DNA from: Bursaphelenchus xylophilus
Lineage: Eukaryota; Nematoda; Chromadorea; Rhabditida; Aphelenchoididae
NCBI GenBank assembly: GCA_904066235.2
Contig: CAJFCV020000002.1
Location: 7,130,001-7,194,000 of the forward strand
DNA: 64,000 nt
Direction of reading: 5' to 3'
This document shows, piece by piece, positions 44,701 to 57,178 of the stretch; position 1 is the stretch's first letter; every line of letters starts with the position of its first letter. Both the position numbers and the translations under genes were made by a program. The notes beneath the pieces were generated by a model, which saw only the letters and a program-made list of their open reading frames with translations, ran no database searches and was not told where the DNA came from.

Positions 44701-44782
44701 ATTGAAAAATGGTTTCCCGAAGCTCCTTCACATTGTTTTTTCTGACATTGTGAACTGGAATTGTCCTTACAGTCGGATCCAT
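41725..44782 (-). CDS. TOE1: TOE1-type DEDD 3' exonuclease (snRNA deadenylase)
   Basis: In other animals TOE1 trims poly(A)/oligo(A) tails of snRNAs in Cajal bodies. Here it starts MDPTVRTIPVHNVRK at 44782. The CAF1-type catalytic Asp/Glu pair is in FIAIDLEITGLG, followed by TRSILSLGLSVFKYDGV and LVNHGLDFNQLISNGVSF. After a 1.59-kb intron the third acidic residue lies in AFHNGLIDLMFLY, and AAIIDTKFIAEHK and SVSFLEYVYRKSQRQ follow. A CCCH finger (HGFCQKRDKCPLDHD), a basic segment and the C-terminal SAGMDAFMTGFACAF motif complete the TOE1 layout, so PARN and CNOT7 are ruled out. The long intron holds a 1.54-kb element; the remaining introns are short. Confidence 0.88.
42749..44288. mobile_element. 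1.54-kb Tc1/mariner-type foldback element in a TOE1 intron
   Basis: It starts TA-CAGTAGCTGCCAAAAAACT and ends with its reverse complement CTACTG-TA, so the TA duplication and CAGT end are of Tc1/mariner type. The inverted arms are very long, about 505 nt each (42749-43255 and 43782-44288), nearly perfect, around a centre of about 525 nt. No transposase is seen in the centre or arms. The intron is 42727-44314; without the element it would be 46 nt. Confidence 0.85.
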
Positions 44783-44947
44783 TAAACCTTGAGAATACGA
44801 AAAAAGATTAGGTCAATGAGAAGTACAATATAAACATGAATGAGAACTGAAAGGGTCTCGAAGAGTATGAGAGGTTTTCTATTTTTATTGAGATTCTTAA
44901 ATATCGAGTAACAAACACTGTTCTACTCTAATTCAAGTCTGAGAAAT

Positions 44948-46073
44948 TTACTGGTCTTTCTTGTCCGCATTTGGCACTGTTCCGTTTTCCACCTTCGCTG
45001 TTTGGAATTTTCGTTCCCGTGAAGTAACAATGGCCCTAAAATGTAATAAAAATTGTGCAAGCTCAAACTAAAAACATCATGATTTTGAAAGACCCTTACC
45101 GTGAGAGTGCATCCCATATTCCTCCCATAAAAATTGCACAGAGCAGATTCTCGAAAGGAGCCAGAGGATCGTTGACATGAAGAAGGACAGCACTCAATTT
45201 GAAGTAGACAAAGAATAGAACTAGACCGAGGTATGTGATTTCGTGTGGCAGATTTATGTAGATTGAGCTTTTATCTAGGGTGAAGATGACAGCAGCGATG
45301 ACACAAGCTTTAGTAGTAAACGACGGCCTCAGAATCTCACTTTGAGATGGCACCCAGACTCCCCGTAGTAACTAAAAATGATTTTGTTATTATCTCGTAA
45401 AAAAGCGTTGTTAAATCTTAAAAAGACTTGCTTGTTCAAAAAGCCGAATAATTCCAGAACCTGCTCCCTTAGCCGTCCCGATCATAACGTGGATAATGTA
45501 AGCGTTCGGGTAGAGCTTGGCAGCATAGGCAACTCCATGATGAATCTTGTAGGTTCTTTGGGTCTCTTTCAAAATACATAAAAAGATCTTGATGGGCATG
45601 ATCTTTGTCAATTTGTAAACAATATCAAAAGGCGAATAAAATACGAGATACCAAACAATCGTTGCCTAAAGAAAGCCGTTTACATTCAATTCTAAATATG
45701 AAAAATCAAACGAAACGTGCTTACCAAAAGGACATCATCATGTCTTTTGAAAGTTGCAACCACCGGCTCTCCCAGGAGAAAGTTTGCCAAGAAATTGCCA
45801 GCAAAACAAACAACCATCGATGATAACCAACAACTAAGGGGATGGCGTCTTGAAAACCCCGTCGCATTGAGTCCTAAATCATCCCGCACTGTGCAACACA
45901 TCTGAATTACAATTATTAATTATAACAACTTCACATGCCGTAGCAAAGAAAAAACAACATACCAATGCATAATGCGCAAAATCAAAATAGGGATACATCT
46001 TCAACCGTTGGATGTAACTGCCCGAACTGAGCAGATAATCCTGGTCGATCTTCAACGAGGACGGCCAGTGCAT
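44948..46073 (-). CDS. TRIC-type trimeric intracellular cation channel (TMEM38)
   Basis: An ER/SR potassium-permeable channel that balances charge during calcium release. It starts MHWPSSLKIDQDYLLSSG at 46073. TRIC signatures are present: HPLSCWLSSMVVCFAG, ANFLLGEPVV, WYLVFYSPFDIVYKL, the PIP2-binding K-E-T-x-R-x-x-K (the K-E-V-x-R-x-x-K motif of the family), IGTAKGAGSG and LLRGVWVPSQSEILRPSF. The last matches LLRGVWKPETNEILHMSF of human TRIC. Its C-terminal tail is short and charged. C. elegans has two such genes (tric-1B.1 and tric-1B.2) and I cannot say which this matches. It lies 165 nt upstream of TOE1 and 284 nt downstream of the PP2C gene, all minus strand. Confidence 0.9.
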
Positions 46074-46357
46074 GATGAAGATCTTGCAAAAACAAGGTCC
46101 AGATCTCTATAAGTGGAGATTATTAAAACAATGCGAACAAAAAACATGAAACGTCTTAATTATTTGAAAAACGAAGGGAAACGAGACTCTCCACACAAAG
46201 AGCCTCAGGGCGAGAAGAGGAAAAAGCAGAGATCTTGGCCGGCTTTTGGGGGAAAAGGCCAACGGGAGGGGATGAAGAAGGAGAAGAGAGGCCCCACTCC
46301 CGCGATCTCCCTATCCCAGACCTGCAGGATCAAAGAGAGACCATTCCGTCTTATCCC

Positions 46358-47588
46358 TTATTGTTTATTATGAACAGGTAATAACAATACTGTAACATTG
46401 TCGCCGCAGCCTTTCAACACTGCGGCAGAGGCGAGAATGGATGCAGCTTTAGAGTAAATCATCGCTGCATCGTCTGAATTCGTCGTAATCTCATTGACAG
46501 TAGACAATACTTTATTGATAACTTCTGTCTCCGTAAATGCTTTCCATAATCCATCACATGCCACTATCACAAACCTTTAAATAAGCTCATTTATTCGGAT
46601 AACTTACTGATCATTCTCCGTAAGAGTCACTTTCTTTATAGAAGGGGTTGAAATGACTCCGCTCTTCTTTAAAGGGTCATCTCCGATGGCCCGAGATAGC
46701 TCGGATATTCCCATAACACGTCCATCTCTGCAAATTTGACTATAAAAATTTCGGCTCACTTTACAAATCCTCCAGCCTTCTGAATCCTCTGCCGTTCTTC
46801 AAAAACAATGGCCGTGTGCTCTTCTGTAAGCGAAAGGGATACCACTTTGTCTTCCTTCTTCCTTCCAACTATTGCTTTGCTGTCTCCGACATTGGCACAA
46901 TAAACAACATCATCCAAAAATAGCAGAACAGTAGCTGTGCATCCATCCTTCAGTTTTGGAGTACTGTAATGGCACGACATTTAAATAAAGTATGATACGC
47001 AGAATAAAATATTACTTTGCACACCTTTTCCTAGCCAAACTCAAAAATTCATCATCCAATTGCTTGAAAGTGTCGGTGAATATCTTCCGGATGTTCTTTT
47101 GAAGCGCTTCAACTGTCTTCCCGGCTGAATCATTTAAACGTAAATTTAATTCAGAATAACTCAGCCAACAGCTATCCGTTTAATACCGTTTTTCACATGT
47201 TTTTCCAATGTCTTAACTATGTTTTTGGAACAGAATTCAGCGCATCTCGACCCGGCATGACCATCAAAGAGCGCAAAGACGGCACATTTGGAACTAAACA
47301 GAACACATCAACAAATTACATTATCTAACTTACACATTTATCAGTCCGACATCAAAACAAGATTCGAGTACGTAATAGTCCTCCATGGTTTCTCTTTCCC
47401 CCTTCAATTCAGCATGATAACATGCAACATTTGTTAATTTGCTCGCTGAAGATTTAATAAAACAAAACATGTTTTCACTTACTTGCCGTCTCGGGCTCTT
47501 CTGGCTTTAACATGGCATTTGAAGGCTTCTTCAAGCTGATTCCTTCATACAAAGGCCCGAAAAGATCTGATTCGGCAACACGTTTCAT
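46358..47588 (-). CDS. PP2C-family Ser/Thr phosphatase, ILKAP-like
   Basis: A metal-dependent phosphatase. It starts MKRVAESDLFGPLYEG at 47588. PP2C motifs in order are GERETMEDYYVL, ALFDGHAGSRCAEFC (the D-G-H that binds metal, with Ala where Gly is usual), KDGCTATVLLFLDDVVYCAN, VGDSKAIVGRKK, the block EERQRIQKAGGFVKDGRVMG (ILKAP has the same E-E-R-x-R-I-Q-K-A-G-G), S-R-A-I-G-D, VACDGLWKAFT and GCGDNVTVLLLP near the end. The EERQRIQKAGG segment places it with ILKAP, a regulator of integrin-linked kinase signalling in mammals. About 330 aa, no membrane segment. It diverges from crn-3 with 252 nt between start codons. Confidence 0.88.
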
Positions 47589-47840
47589 TTTTAATGTCTG
47601 AAATAAATATTCCGCCGAAAATTAAAACGCGAAAAAAGCAGATATTACACGAACTATGGAGAAATGCAATAATACCCATCCTATTATTACATTTTTTCCC
47701 CAATATTATAAAAAATCAAGCACCTCATACATATCTCAGTGTATAAAATGTGTCTTTCGTTAGACGCTAAACAGAACTACGGGCGCAGTTGGAAATAAAA
47801 GAAAAAAGGATTTCACAAAATTCAGAAGATAAGTTTGGAG

Positions 47841-50350
47841 ATGTCGACCGAAGGAACTAGTGGTAATGATGGACTCGATGTCAAGGGGTTGTGTGATGTA
47901 AGTTTTTTTTGATTGGTGATTATGTTAGTTATTTCAGGAGATCACTAACAAAACAGCAGAAGCGATGAGATGCGCTTTAGCGCTTCCAAAACTAGGGGTT
48001 GATTATGAGTTATACAATGTGGACGATAAATTCATGAAGTTAAACAAAAATTTTCAAAGCAAGATCTTCTCCATGTTATCATGCACACTTAGTTCGAACG
48101 GGTATTTATTAAGTGGGCATACACGACTGAATGATATGAGTGAACTGGTAAACGCAAATGATCACTTTCTTCAGAGTGCTGTAAGTTTTTCTGGATTTTT
48201 TATGTCATGTTTAGTCGATGGCGTTGGAAAGGCATGAGAGTGAAGCCAATGGCGATGATAATGTTGTGATTCGATGCCTTGACGGGCAATTGAGGAAACC
48301 GACGGACGCAATCGGGAGGGATAATGGCGGTCGTTATTCTCATATTTCCGGGAAGAACACGAAATTTGATCGTAATGTGATTGTCGTAGGTACCCCTATT
48401 TACTTCCGATTTAAAATTTTTATTCTAGGTCAAACCCCAAAAAGCCTTCCAAGATGCCATCAACAACTCGAGTTCTAGGTTTATTATGAAGTTACCGGTG
48501 AAGCACAATAGCCTCGATTCTCATCCAGATGTGAAATTAGAATATGACGAATCTATTCATCCTTATTCACAAGAAATCGCATCAGTTATACCTGGAGAAG
48601 ATACATTTACCCAATCTGAATTTGTAAGTTACCGTTTCTGTGGGTTCCTATCCAAATTTTTTAGGAATTGAAAAGTCTGGAAGCTACTCCTCTTGTTATT
48701 ATTGACACTGAAGACAAGCTTCGGTCTCTTGTGTCCACCTTAAAGAAAGAAAAGGAGTTTGCAGTTGATGTAGAACATCACAGTTACCGAAGTTTCTTGG
48801 GATTATCGTGTTTGCTTCAAATTTCAACTCATTCTACAGATTACATTATCGATCCTTTCCCAATGTGGAAGCAAATGAATCTTCTGAACGATCCCTTCTC
48901 AGATCCTCGTATTTTAAAAGTATTCCATGGTGCCGAAAGTGATATTATTTGGTTACAAAGAGACTTTGGAATCTATGTTGTCAACATGATCGATACTTAC
49001 CTTGTAATGAAGGCATTAAAGATGCCAAAGAAGAGTTACCAACATCTGGTCTTCTCGAGTTTTGGGATATTATTGGATAAGAAGCTTCAGAAGTCGGATT
49101 GGAGACAACGGTAAGATTTCCTCGAAATCATGATATCTTTTAGGCCACTTGACAACGAGCATTTGCAGTATGCTCGATGTGATACACATTTTCTACTGCC
49201 GGCCTTCAAAAAACTATGCATCAGATTGAATGAATCCGATGACTTTGATTCACTTTCATCAGAAATTTTTAATAAGAGCAAGGGAATTTGTTTGAAGGTA
49301 TGGTTTGGGGAAAAATGTGCTTACTTTCTGTATTGCTTATAATTCACGCCTTACTGTTTCCAGGTATTCGAACAACCTATCTTTGATGAAGAAGGTTATC
49401 GAGCACTGGCCATCAAAGAACTGAATAACCGGCAACTTTATGTCCTCCGATGTCTTTGGGAATGGAGGGATCGAACAGCTAGGGAAGAAGACGAGAGTTT
49501 GGACTTTGTTTTACCTAATCATATGATGCTACACATTGCTGAGGTATTGCCTAGAGAGATTCAAGGGATCCTGGCTTGCTGTTCTCCGGTTCCTGTTATT
49601 GTTAAACGAGATATCTTTGTCATTCACAGGCGAGTTAATTGACTGGCTGTTTCATTTCTAACGACAAGTGTTTAGGTTTGTAACCACTGCACGAGATATG
49701 CCCTTAGAGGAGAAGGAACAATATTCAATGGCATTATCGCTTCAAGAAACTGTAAAAAACAGAAATCTTTTCAAGAACAGATACACCAGAGAGTATGCTC
49801 GGCTGGACAGTAGATTCGACCAGAGGGAATACAAGGTCGATGAAGAAAGACCTGACCGTGGAGAACGTATCTCGACCATGTTTCAGGATACAATTCGTCT
49901 ATCCGTTGCCAAATCGAAGGATCACCCTCTCCTTCCATTCAAGAAAGTGAAGAGCAATGTGACCGGTAAAATGATGAAGAAAGTGGAGGAAATCAGGAAA
50001 AGGTTTAGCGATTGGAATCCCCCTTTTGAGCGATATATGAGAGTCCTTGAGGAAGTGGGTATATTTCATTTTGGTGATGATATTTCTGTGTTTTTTAGAA
50101 GAAGCGAAAACGAGAAGAGCAACAGGAAGAAGTTCCATCCAATCAGTACAGTCATCATTGCCCGGCTGCGCCCAGAGGTCAGACAACGTAAGGTTTCCCC
50201 TTTATGGCAAATTCATTTTTCAGAGAAGTGAAAGTTGAAGACATGGAGGCCGAGGCTGTTATAGCTCCAACCGAGTCTTATATTCGAAAGAAGAAACATC
50301 ACAAACTTCAATTTGAGGAGCCGAGTAAGAAAATACCAAAGTTCACATAG
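47841..50350 (+). CDS. crn-3: EXOSC10/Rrp6 nuclear exosome 3' exonuclease
   Basis: Starts MSTEGTSGNDGLDVKGLCDE. The N-terminal PMC2NT region is followed by the DEDD-Y nuclease: FAVDVEHHSYRSFLGLSCLL (first Asp/Glu), KVFHGAESDIIWLQRDFGIY (third acidic) and LQYARCDTHFLLPAFK (Tyr and last Asp). The HRDC domain has ALAIKELNNRQLYVLRCLWE and later DFVLPNHMMLHIAEVLP. A basic C-terminal tail carries nuclear-localisation-like KKRKREEQ and RKKKHHK. About 690 aa. As the nuclear exosome's distributive exonuclease it trims rRNA, snoRNA and degrades aberrant RNA. In C. elegans the gene was named for a role in apoptotic DNA degradation. The family identity is beyond doubt. Confidence 0.94.
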
Positions 50351-50567
50351 AGAACACGTTATTATGAGTTGCATTGTTGCCATTGTTACTGTTGACTGTT
50401 GTAAGAAAATGACTATAAAATTTTTTTATTCACTAGAGTACTAAAATACCCGTTCATATCCGATTGGCTGATAAAAATGCAAAAAAAAGAATATAATATA
50501 CAATTGGATTAGAAAGCACGTTGTCAAAAACATACAAATACATTCAAAAGTTATTATACATATTATA

Positions 50568-52968
50568 TTAGCGTCTTGAAGTTAACCAAGACGAAGGGTT
50601 AGGGGGACCTCGGACGCCCATTGTCCACGGCGGTTCTTGACGGGCCGGAGGCATTAGTGAGGGGAAGGGGCCTCCTCTTCTCGGGGGTCCATTCCAGGCT
50701 TCCCTTGGTGGTCCCATTCCCATCGGGGCTCTGAATCCAGGCGAGAAGTGCATATTCGGATTCATTCCATCGTCGAAATTCGGAGACACTTGTCGCATAT
50801 CCTTTAAGAAATATGTATAGATCAGACCCGCAAAAAAGTGAATATTACAAAGATTCAACTCTTTACCTCTCTGTAGTATGGCGGAGGATGGGGCGGGCGC
50901 AAAGTTGGAGGAGTGAGAGGTGGTGGAGCCAACCTCTTCCTGTCAGCATTTCTAAAATACATGGGTTCTGGAGAGACCGAAGCCTTCTGAGGCGTATTGC
51001 CTTTCTTCTTTACGTCGTTGTTCTTTTTCTTCTGGTTTTTTACTCCATTAGTTGTTGATACAGTAATCTCTGGAATATCTGCAAAAACGGGTAACCCCAA
51101 ACCCGCAGATCCTACCTTTCTTTTCTCGTTTTGGAGTAACTGGTGTCGGCTTTGCCAGTTTCTTTGCCTCCTCCAACTCCTTTGTTAGTTTTTCGACCAT
51201 TTTCTGCAATTCATCATTCTTATTTATTAACGCTTCCAACTGATTTTTTGTCTTTTCTTGAGCTTGTTGATACTTTTCCACGTCCTTAGTCAATATCTGA
51301 TTCATTCGTTCTTGAGTTGCGACTTCTTGCTCCTTCTGAAAGAAATAATATAAGGTAATCAATGATTAAAACAATGATTTTCACCTCCTCCAGTCTCATT
51401 TTCATGACGTCAAACATTTCCTGAGGTACATGGCCAGCCTTAAACATTGGCTGACTGGAAGATTGATTGGTTTGTGGTTGTTCTGGCCTCCTGGTTTCAT
51501 TGTGCCATGGGGCAGGTCCCTTCGGGGGCCCTAGATTTTCAAACGCTGCTTTGACATGCTTCTGAAGAGCAGCTCCAACTCGTTGGGCGTCTTCGAACTT
51601 TCTTTTTTCTGTGACTTCGAACTGTTTTCGCTGTTCGAGTCTCTTTAGTTCTCTCTCTTCTCGGTCCCGTCGTTGATCGTCAGATTCGTCTTGTGATGAT
51701 GAACATTTCGCGCAAAGCTTAGAGTCAACTAAAAGAAAAAGTTTCATTTATAACACCGTACACTCGATGACATTTACACCAACAAAAACTTACCTAATTT
51801 ACTCTTTTCTTTCAATTCTAGCTCCAGATCTTCGACTCTTTCAGCTGCTTGAAAATAATTTCTTTCGGCTACACATGCTGCTTCAATTCTTTCCTTATGT
51901 GAAGCCAACAGGAAACCAATATCAACGTCAACACCTGATAGTTGCTCCTGAAATCACGGATTATTCAGGAATCCTCCATATTTTCATATAACTCATTCAA
52001 AGAACGCACAGATAATTCAGTTATCCTTTTATTCTTCTTGTGAATGAAACTCTTGACTTCACTCCATTGCAATTGCATCTTCTCTTTTCTTGCCAAATCA
52101 CTTTCAATTATTCTCCTCAACGTGTTAATAGTAGTCTTCCTCAGGAGATCTATCTCATCTTTTAGTTCGCCACTAGTTCTATCCAGGGCAACTCTAAAAC
52201 GAATAAACATGTAAAAAAGAACCAACCTAAACATCTTGACCTCTCGTAATGATCGATTCAGCATATCACCCAGAGCTTGCACTCTCCAAGATAGCTCTTT
52301 ATTCACATCCGTAAGCTGACTGATAGTGTAAATTGCCACGGATAATCTGTAGTCGTCGAGATCATCATTCGACTCGGGTATTCGCTCGGAAATGCTGAAA
52401 GAATGCAAAACGATAAAAAAGATCAATTAAAACAAGAGAGACGTTTAAAATATACCAATTTTAAGAGATTTAAGAATAAAGATTATTACCTTGTTATTGC
52501 TTGCAAACATTGAAGAATATGGACATTAAACTGTCCGCTTTGATCAGGATTTTCTCTGGATGTTGAGGGAATCTCAAATTTGTGAATCAGTTCCTTAGCA
52601 TCCCACGTTTCCCGTATTTTCTTTTTCAATTTACAATTTCTGGCTCTTTTTTGACGCGAGATCGACAGCTGTGATAATTCTTTAGCTACGAGAGCATCGA
52701 CATCGACTTCCTCGCTTTCAAGCTTTACCTCTGGGAGGACATCATTATCAGTCAGCAACTAAAAAAGAACGATAAATAATCTATATAACTAACTCACCAA
52801 ATGCTTGTTCGAGACCTCAACCTTGACTTGATCACGATATGGTTGTCCCTCCTCATGCCACACGACATTACTCTCTTCCTTTTCCATCTTGCCGTTCTCG
52901 CTGTCGACTACTTTTTCAACAAGAGTGCTGACGATTTCTTTTACGACTTTCAAGTTAACCTTGCTCAT
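50568..52968 (-). CDS. Unrecognised coiled-coil protein with proline-rich tail
   Basis: About nine exons from ATG 52968 (MSKVNLKVVKEIVSTLVEKV) to TAA 50568-50570. It has an acidic N-terminus, a helical middle with conserved-looking DDLDDYRLSVAIYTISQLTD and SWRVQALGDMLNRSL, then long charged coiled coils (REERELKRLEQRKQFEVTEK; EKTKNQLEALINKNDELQKM). It ends in a Pro/Gly/Met-rich tail (PPPLTPPTLRPPHPPPYY; HFSPGFRAPMGMGPPREAWN). That end recalls the proline-rich domains of TANGO1/cTAGE5 proteins, but no SH3 or membrane segment is present, so I leave the function open. It diverges from gyf-1 with 687 nt between starts. Exon joins around 52.2 kb are uncertain. Confidence 0.65.
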
Positions 52969-53655
52969 TTTTAGTCGTTATGCGGAAATTCTAACATTCC
53001 CAGATTATTCTACTGTGCCACCCATATGGGGACTCCTTACACCACAGAGAAATCTTTTCAAATTCAATAAATTGATACAGAGCGGGTCAAGTGTTCCCCT
53101 ACAATGTGCCAAGCCTCTCCTTCATCCAATAAAGATGTCAGTACTTCAGTTTTATTGAACTCTGCGTAAACTGGCGTAAATTTTTATTGCGAAGATTTAT
53201 GTATCAGGCATGAATATTACGTTTCCCACTTTTTTAAAGACATGATTAAGGAGAAACAAGGGCCTTTTTTCCGGATTACTTTAATTATACAATTTAAACT
53301 TTTTCTTCAAAACCGCCTACAGGTATTAATTACATTACGAAGGTTTACACTATGGTGTAAATAATAGTTGGATTTCAACCTATAAGCGGCTTTGCAGAAC
53401 ACATTATAATTGAACCCTTCAAGAGTCTTGAGAGTAAGACATGACCCGGTAACAGTTTTTGGTCTCAACTGGAAAACAAGTAGATGTGTGACCATTAATT
53501 ATTTACTGTACGATGGGTTATGCACTGATCTTGATAAAAAAGAGCCGTCAAAACCCGAGCGACTGGAATTCTTTCTATCGTTTCCTTCCGAATAAATTGT
53601 ACACGACGAGTAAAATCAAAGATATTTCAGAGAATCCTTCAAACCTCCAACAACA
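52969..53655. promoter_or_regulatory. Divergent intergenic region before gyf-1
   Basis: 687 nt between two start codons pointing apart, presumably holding both promoters. AT-rich, no convincing open frame. Nothing else seen. Confidence 0.4.
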
Positions 53656-56600
53656 ATGTCGAATAGCGAAGTTGCGCAAAACAGCTTTAATCCCTCGTGG
53701 TAAGTTTTGTTCTCATGAAGCATACTTATTTTAAGTTTGCCTTGAGTTAATTTATATTTCTTATCTCTGATAATCGTCAATTTTACAGGATGCAAACTTC
53801 CGCTCCCAAGACTCCACGGCCGAATGGAATCAGTCGCGCGGCTGAAGAAGATACCGGAGTAAGTCAATTTCTATCTATTAGCTGAGGTTTTAGAAATGTT
53901 GTGGCAAAAGATGAAACAGCAATCAAGTTTTTTATTGCCGTTCGGAGGTAATCATTACATGGTCAATCGATATGTTTTGCGAGAAACATACAATTAGTGA
54001 ATTTTGAAGCTTTAATACCTGTGAAAAATTATGTTAATGTTATTCTGTTTCAATGTTCTTGTTTTAGGAAATGATTGAGCCCGTCTTTGCCAAGTATCGC
54101 TATGGCCGCGAAGATATCCTCGCTTTGAACCCTAGAGATTCCAAGCCCCCAGATGGCCTGGAAGGCTGCCCATTCTTCATGGAAAAGGCGTTGACTCCCA
54201 TCATCCTAACCGAGTTGAACGAGACTGAGCTGGTGGGACTTAATCTCTTCCGATAATTCAATTTTTGTCTTTTGCAGCGACTGCAACAGAACATTAATTC
54301 CAGTAAGGCTTTAAGTGCTGCTCATCGGGCGGATTGGCAAGGCAAGGAAGTAGAATCGCCGGGATCGGGTACGAATGCGTGGACTGTGGCTGGTAAATTT
54401 TATTTAGTTTTGTTTTACTTGATCGTTTTAGGAAGTAAAAATTCATCATTCCGCTCGAGTAATCGGTGGACAACTGTGGGAGCAAGTCCATCCACGGAGA
54501 CACGAAGTGCAAAGTTCCCATTTTCGAATCGTGGTAATTACGGATCTGCGGCCAACGGGGAGAAAAAGCCGAAACCAAATCCTTGGACCGAAGGAAAACG
54601 CCTTCATCAAACAAGTGGAAGTGATGAAGGCAACGGAACACCGAATGGAGCCGAGCCGGATCTTAGCGCTGATGTTTGGGGATCTTCTTGGCGATCCGTT
54701 GAGTCCAAAAGGTAAAATACTCTTGCGCTTTTGACATTTAACTTTTTAGTGAACATAAAAGGGGTGATAGTTCGAAGAAAGAAGGTCCTGAAAGTTATGC
54801 ACGAGGGTTTGGAAGAGGAGCGTCGGCGTGGAATAATGTGGAATCAGTCTGGACTGCACCAGATATTGGTTTGCTTGGCGATAATGTGGAGAATCTTTCG
54901 ATCAGGACAGAACAACAGGTACATTATTATTACTACGTAAATATTTTATCTTTATTCTAACTTCATTTTTGGTCGTTTTTAGGAACAATCGCATTTAAAA
55001 GAATCGTCGGATCAATCGAGTGTGATATCCAATCCCCCTTCACAGAATACTCCACCCGATCAGTGGTACTATTTGGACCCGAATGGTGTCCAACGGGGGC
55101 CGTTCGAGACGAAAGAAATGCAGGCATGGTTCCTGAGCGGATATTTCCATGCTGATTTACAAATCATGAAGCCTGGTGATGCGGGATACACGCCGTTGGG
55201 TATGTGTCTTTTCCATTTAAAGTTAGTTCCATATTAAGGCGAACTTATTAAATCTAATGGTGCTTTAACTCCATTCGTCGAGAAGAAACGATCTCAAAAA
55301 GTGACCCAGTCTCCTCCCGCCACCAGTCAATCACAACTCAGGAATTCATGGCAACCTTCCAATTCAAGCAGTGCGACAAATGACTTTGTTTCAAAAGCGG
55401 ACATGTCCATCGAACAAATTAAAGCAATTGAGGAAAAGGAACGAGCGCTTGTGGAAGAACAACGTCGCTTAAAAGAACGAGAAGATATGATAAAACGTGA
55501 AGAACAGGAACGTATGGAATGGAATAGAAAGATGGAGGAGAAGGAAATGGAACTTCGCAGAAAACAGGTTGAATTTTTATCATTATGTTGCATTTGCATT
55601 TTAGGAAGAGATTCAACGGTTTGCTGTTGAAAAAGAGCAAGAACTTGAGAAAAAGAGAAGAGAGGTGTTGGAATATGAGCAGCAAAGAAGGGAAGAGCTT
55701 CAGAAGTTTGAGGAAGAGCGTCGAATTCTCTTAATCCAAGAAGAACAAGAAAAGAGAAAGTTTGCCGAGATGGAGTTTGTTAGACAAGAACAGGAAAGGC
55801 AAAGGTCCATGATGGAGATTGAGAACAAAAAACGACTGGAAGAAGAAATGAAACGACGTCGTGAGGCCGAGCTGCTTGCCGAAGAGCAGCAACGAAGGCA
55901 ACGCGAACATGAACTTCAAAGAGAACAAGCTGAAAGGATTAGAAGGCAACAAGAAGATGAAGCACAGCGACTACAGCAACAAGCAAGGGCTGCTCAAGCT
56001 GCGTCGGCTAGTGCGGCTTCGTCGAAAGGTTAGATTTACCACCCAACTTTATTTTTTTTAGCTCCTTGGTCTAATTCCACCAAAAAGCAGAAGATTGTGC
56101 CGGCTGAAGATTTGTCGAGCAAGACTCTGCTAGAGATTCAGATGGAAGAAGAGCGGCAATTACTGAAGAAACTGGAAGAAGAAGAGAAAGTGCGTCAAAC
56201 TGAAGCCCTGAACAAGAAGCCAGTATGGAGCAGTCAGTCAGGAAGTGCGTGGAGTGTTCCTAAAAATGTTCCGCAACCTGTCCCCATTCCTCCGGCTAAG
56301 GAAGTTTCAAAACAAGTCAAGGCTGAGAAAAAGAAGGTATGGGTAGTCAGTCATTTTCAGTCTTTGTTTTAAATTTGGTATTTAATTTTACATTTTTTAG
56401 CCACCGGCGCAGAAGAAGGAAACTCACGCCGATAAACCCCAGGACCCATTGACCGCTTGGGTTATCCAGAGAGTCCGGCAGCTGAATCCGAGTGTTGAAC
56501 CCGATATCTTCGCAACTTTCCTGTTAAGCATCGAGTCACCAAACGAGGTAGGGCAAAGATTGTTACTGTTTATTCTCTAGGTGGAAGACTATGTCCTGAC

Positions 56601-56976
56601 CTATTTTGGTGAGAACAAGAATGCCAAGGAGTTCCACCAAGAGTTCTTAGCCAAGCGAATTGAATTACGACCTCGTCGTCGAGTTACAGACAAAGATGTA
56701 AGCATTTCGTTGGTCGCATGTTTACGTTTTTATATTGGTCAAATGTATTTATTCCAGGATCTCTCCGGCCCGGCGGCAGCAGCTACGAATATTGCGGGCA
56801 ATGGCGCTTCTGCCACGGGTTTAAACGCAGGCGGAAGTGCAAAGACGAAGAAGAACAAGAAAGGAAAGAAGGTGATCGACGGACTCATCCTTGGATTCCG
56901 TCCAGCTGGCGATCCAAACCGACTGAATGTAGGGGAGATTGACACTACCCCTCCAGCTCCATTGAAACGCCGCTAA
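53656..56976 (+). CDS. gyf-1: GIGYF-type GYF-domain translational repressor
   Basis: GIGYF proteins bridge the cap-binding 4EHP to silenced or stalled mRNAs. Starts MSNSEVAQNSFNPSW, then after a phase-2 intron the N-terminal motif KYRYGREDILAL, the 4EHP-binding sequence (human KYKYGREELLAL). The GYF domain is clear: DQWYYLDPNGVQRGPFETKE, the M-Q-A-W-F-x-x-G-Y-F signature and GDAGYTPLGE. A long Glu/Arg/Gln coiled coil follows (55.4-56.0 kb), then SSKTLLEIQMEEERQLLKKL, SPNEVEDYVLTYFGENKNAK and the C-terminal LGFRPAGDPNRLNVGEIDT, each mirrored in human GIGYF2. About 850 aa. Only one GYF protein is expected in nematodes. Confidence 0.93.
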
Positions 56977-57178
56977 GTTATAATTGCCTTCTGAGGTTCT
57001 TGTTATTGTTGGTACCAAATGTTTATAACTGCAATTTGTCGCATAAAATATTTTAATATTATGATTGGAGGCTTTTTTTCTGCGTAATCTTGTTGTCAAA
57101 CGATAAGTCATATTATAAAGTGTTTTTTACGTTTCATTATAAACGTTAGAATTCCTGCAATTAACATATAGCTTGTAG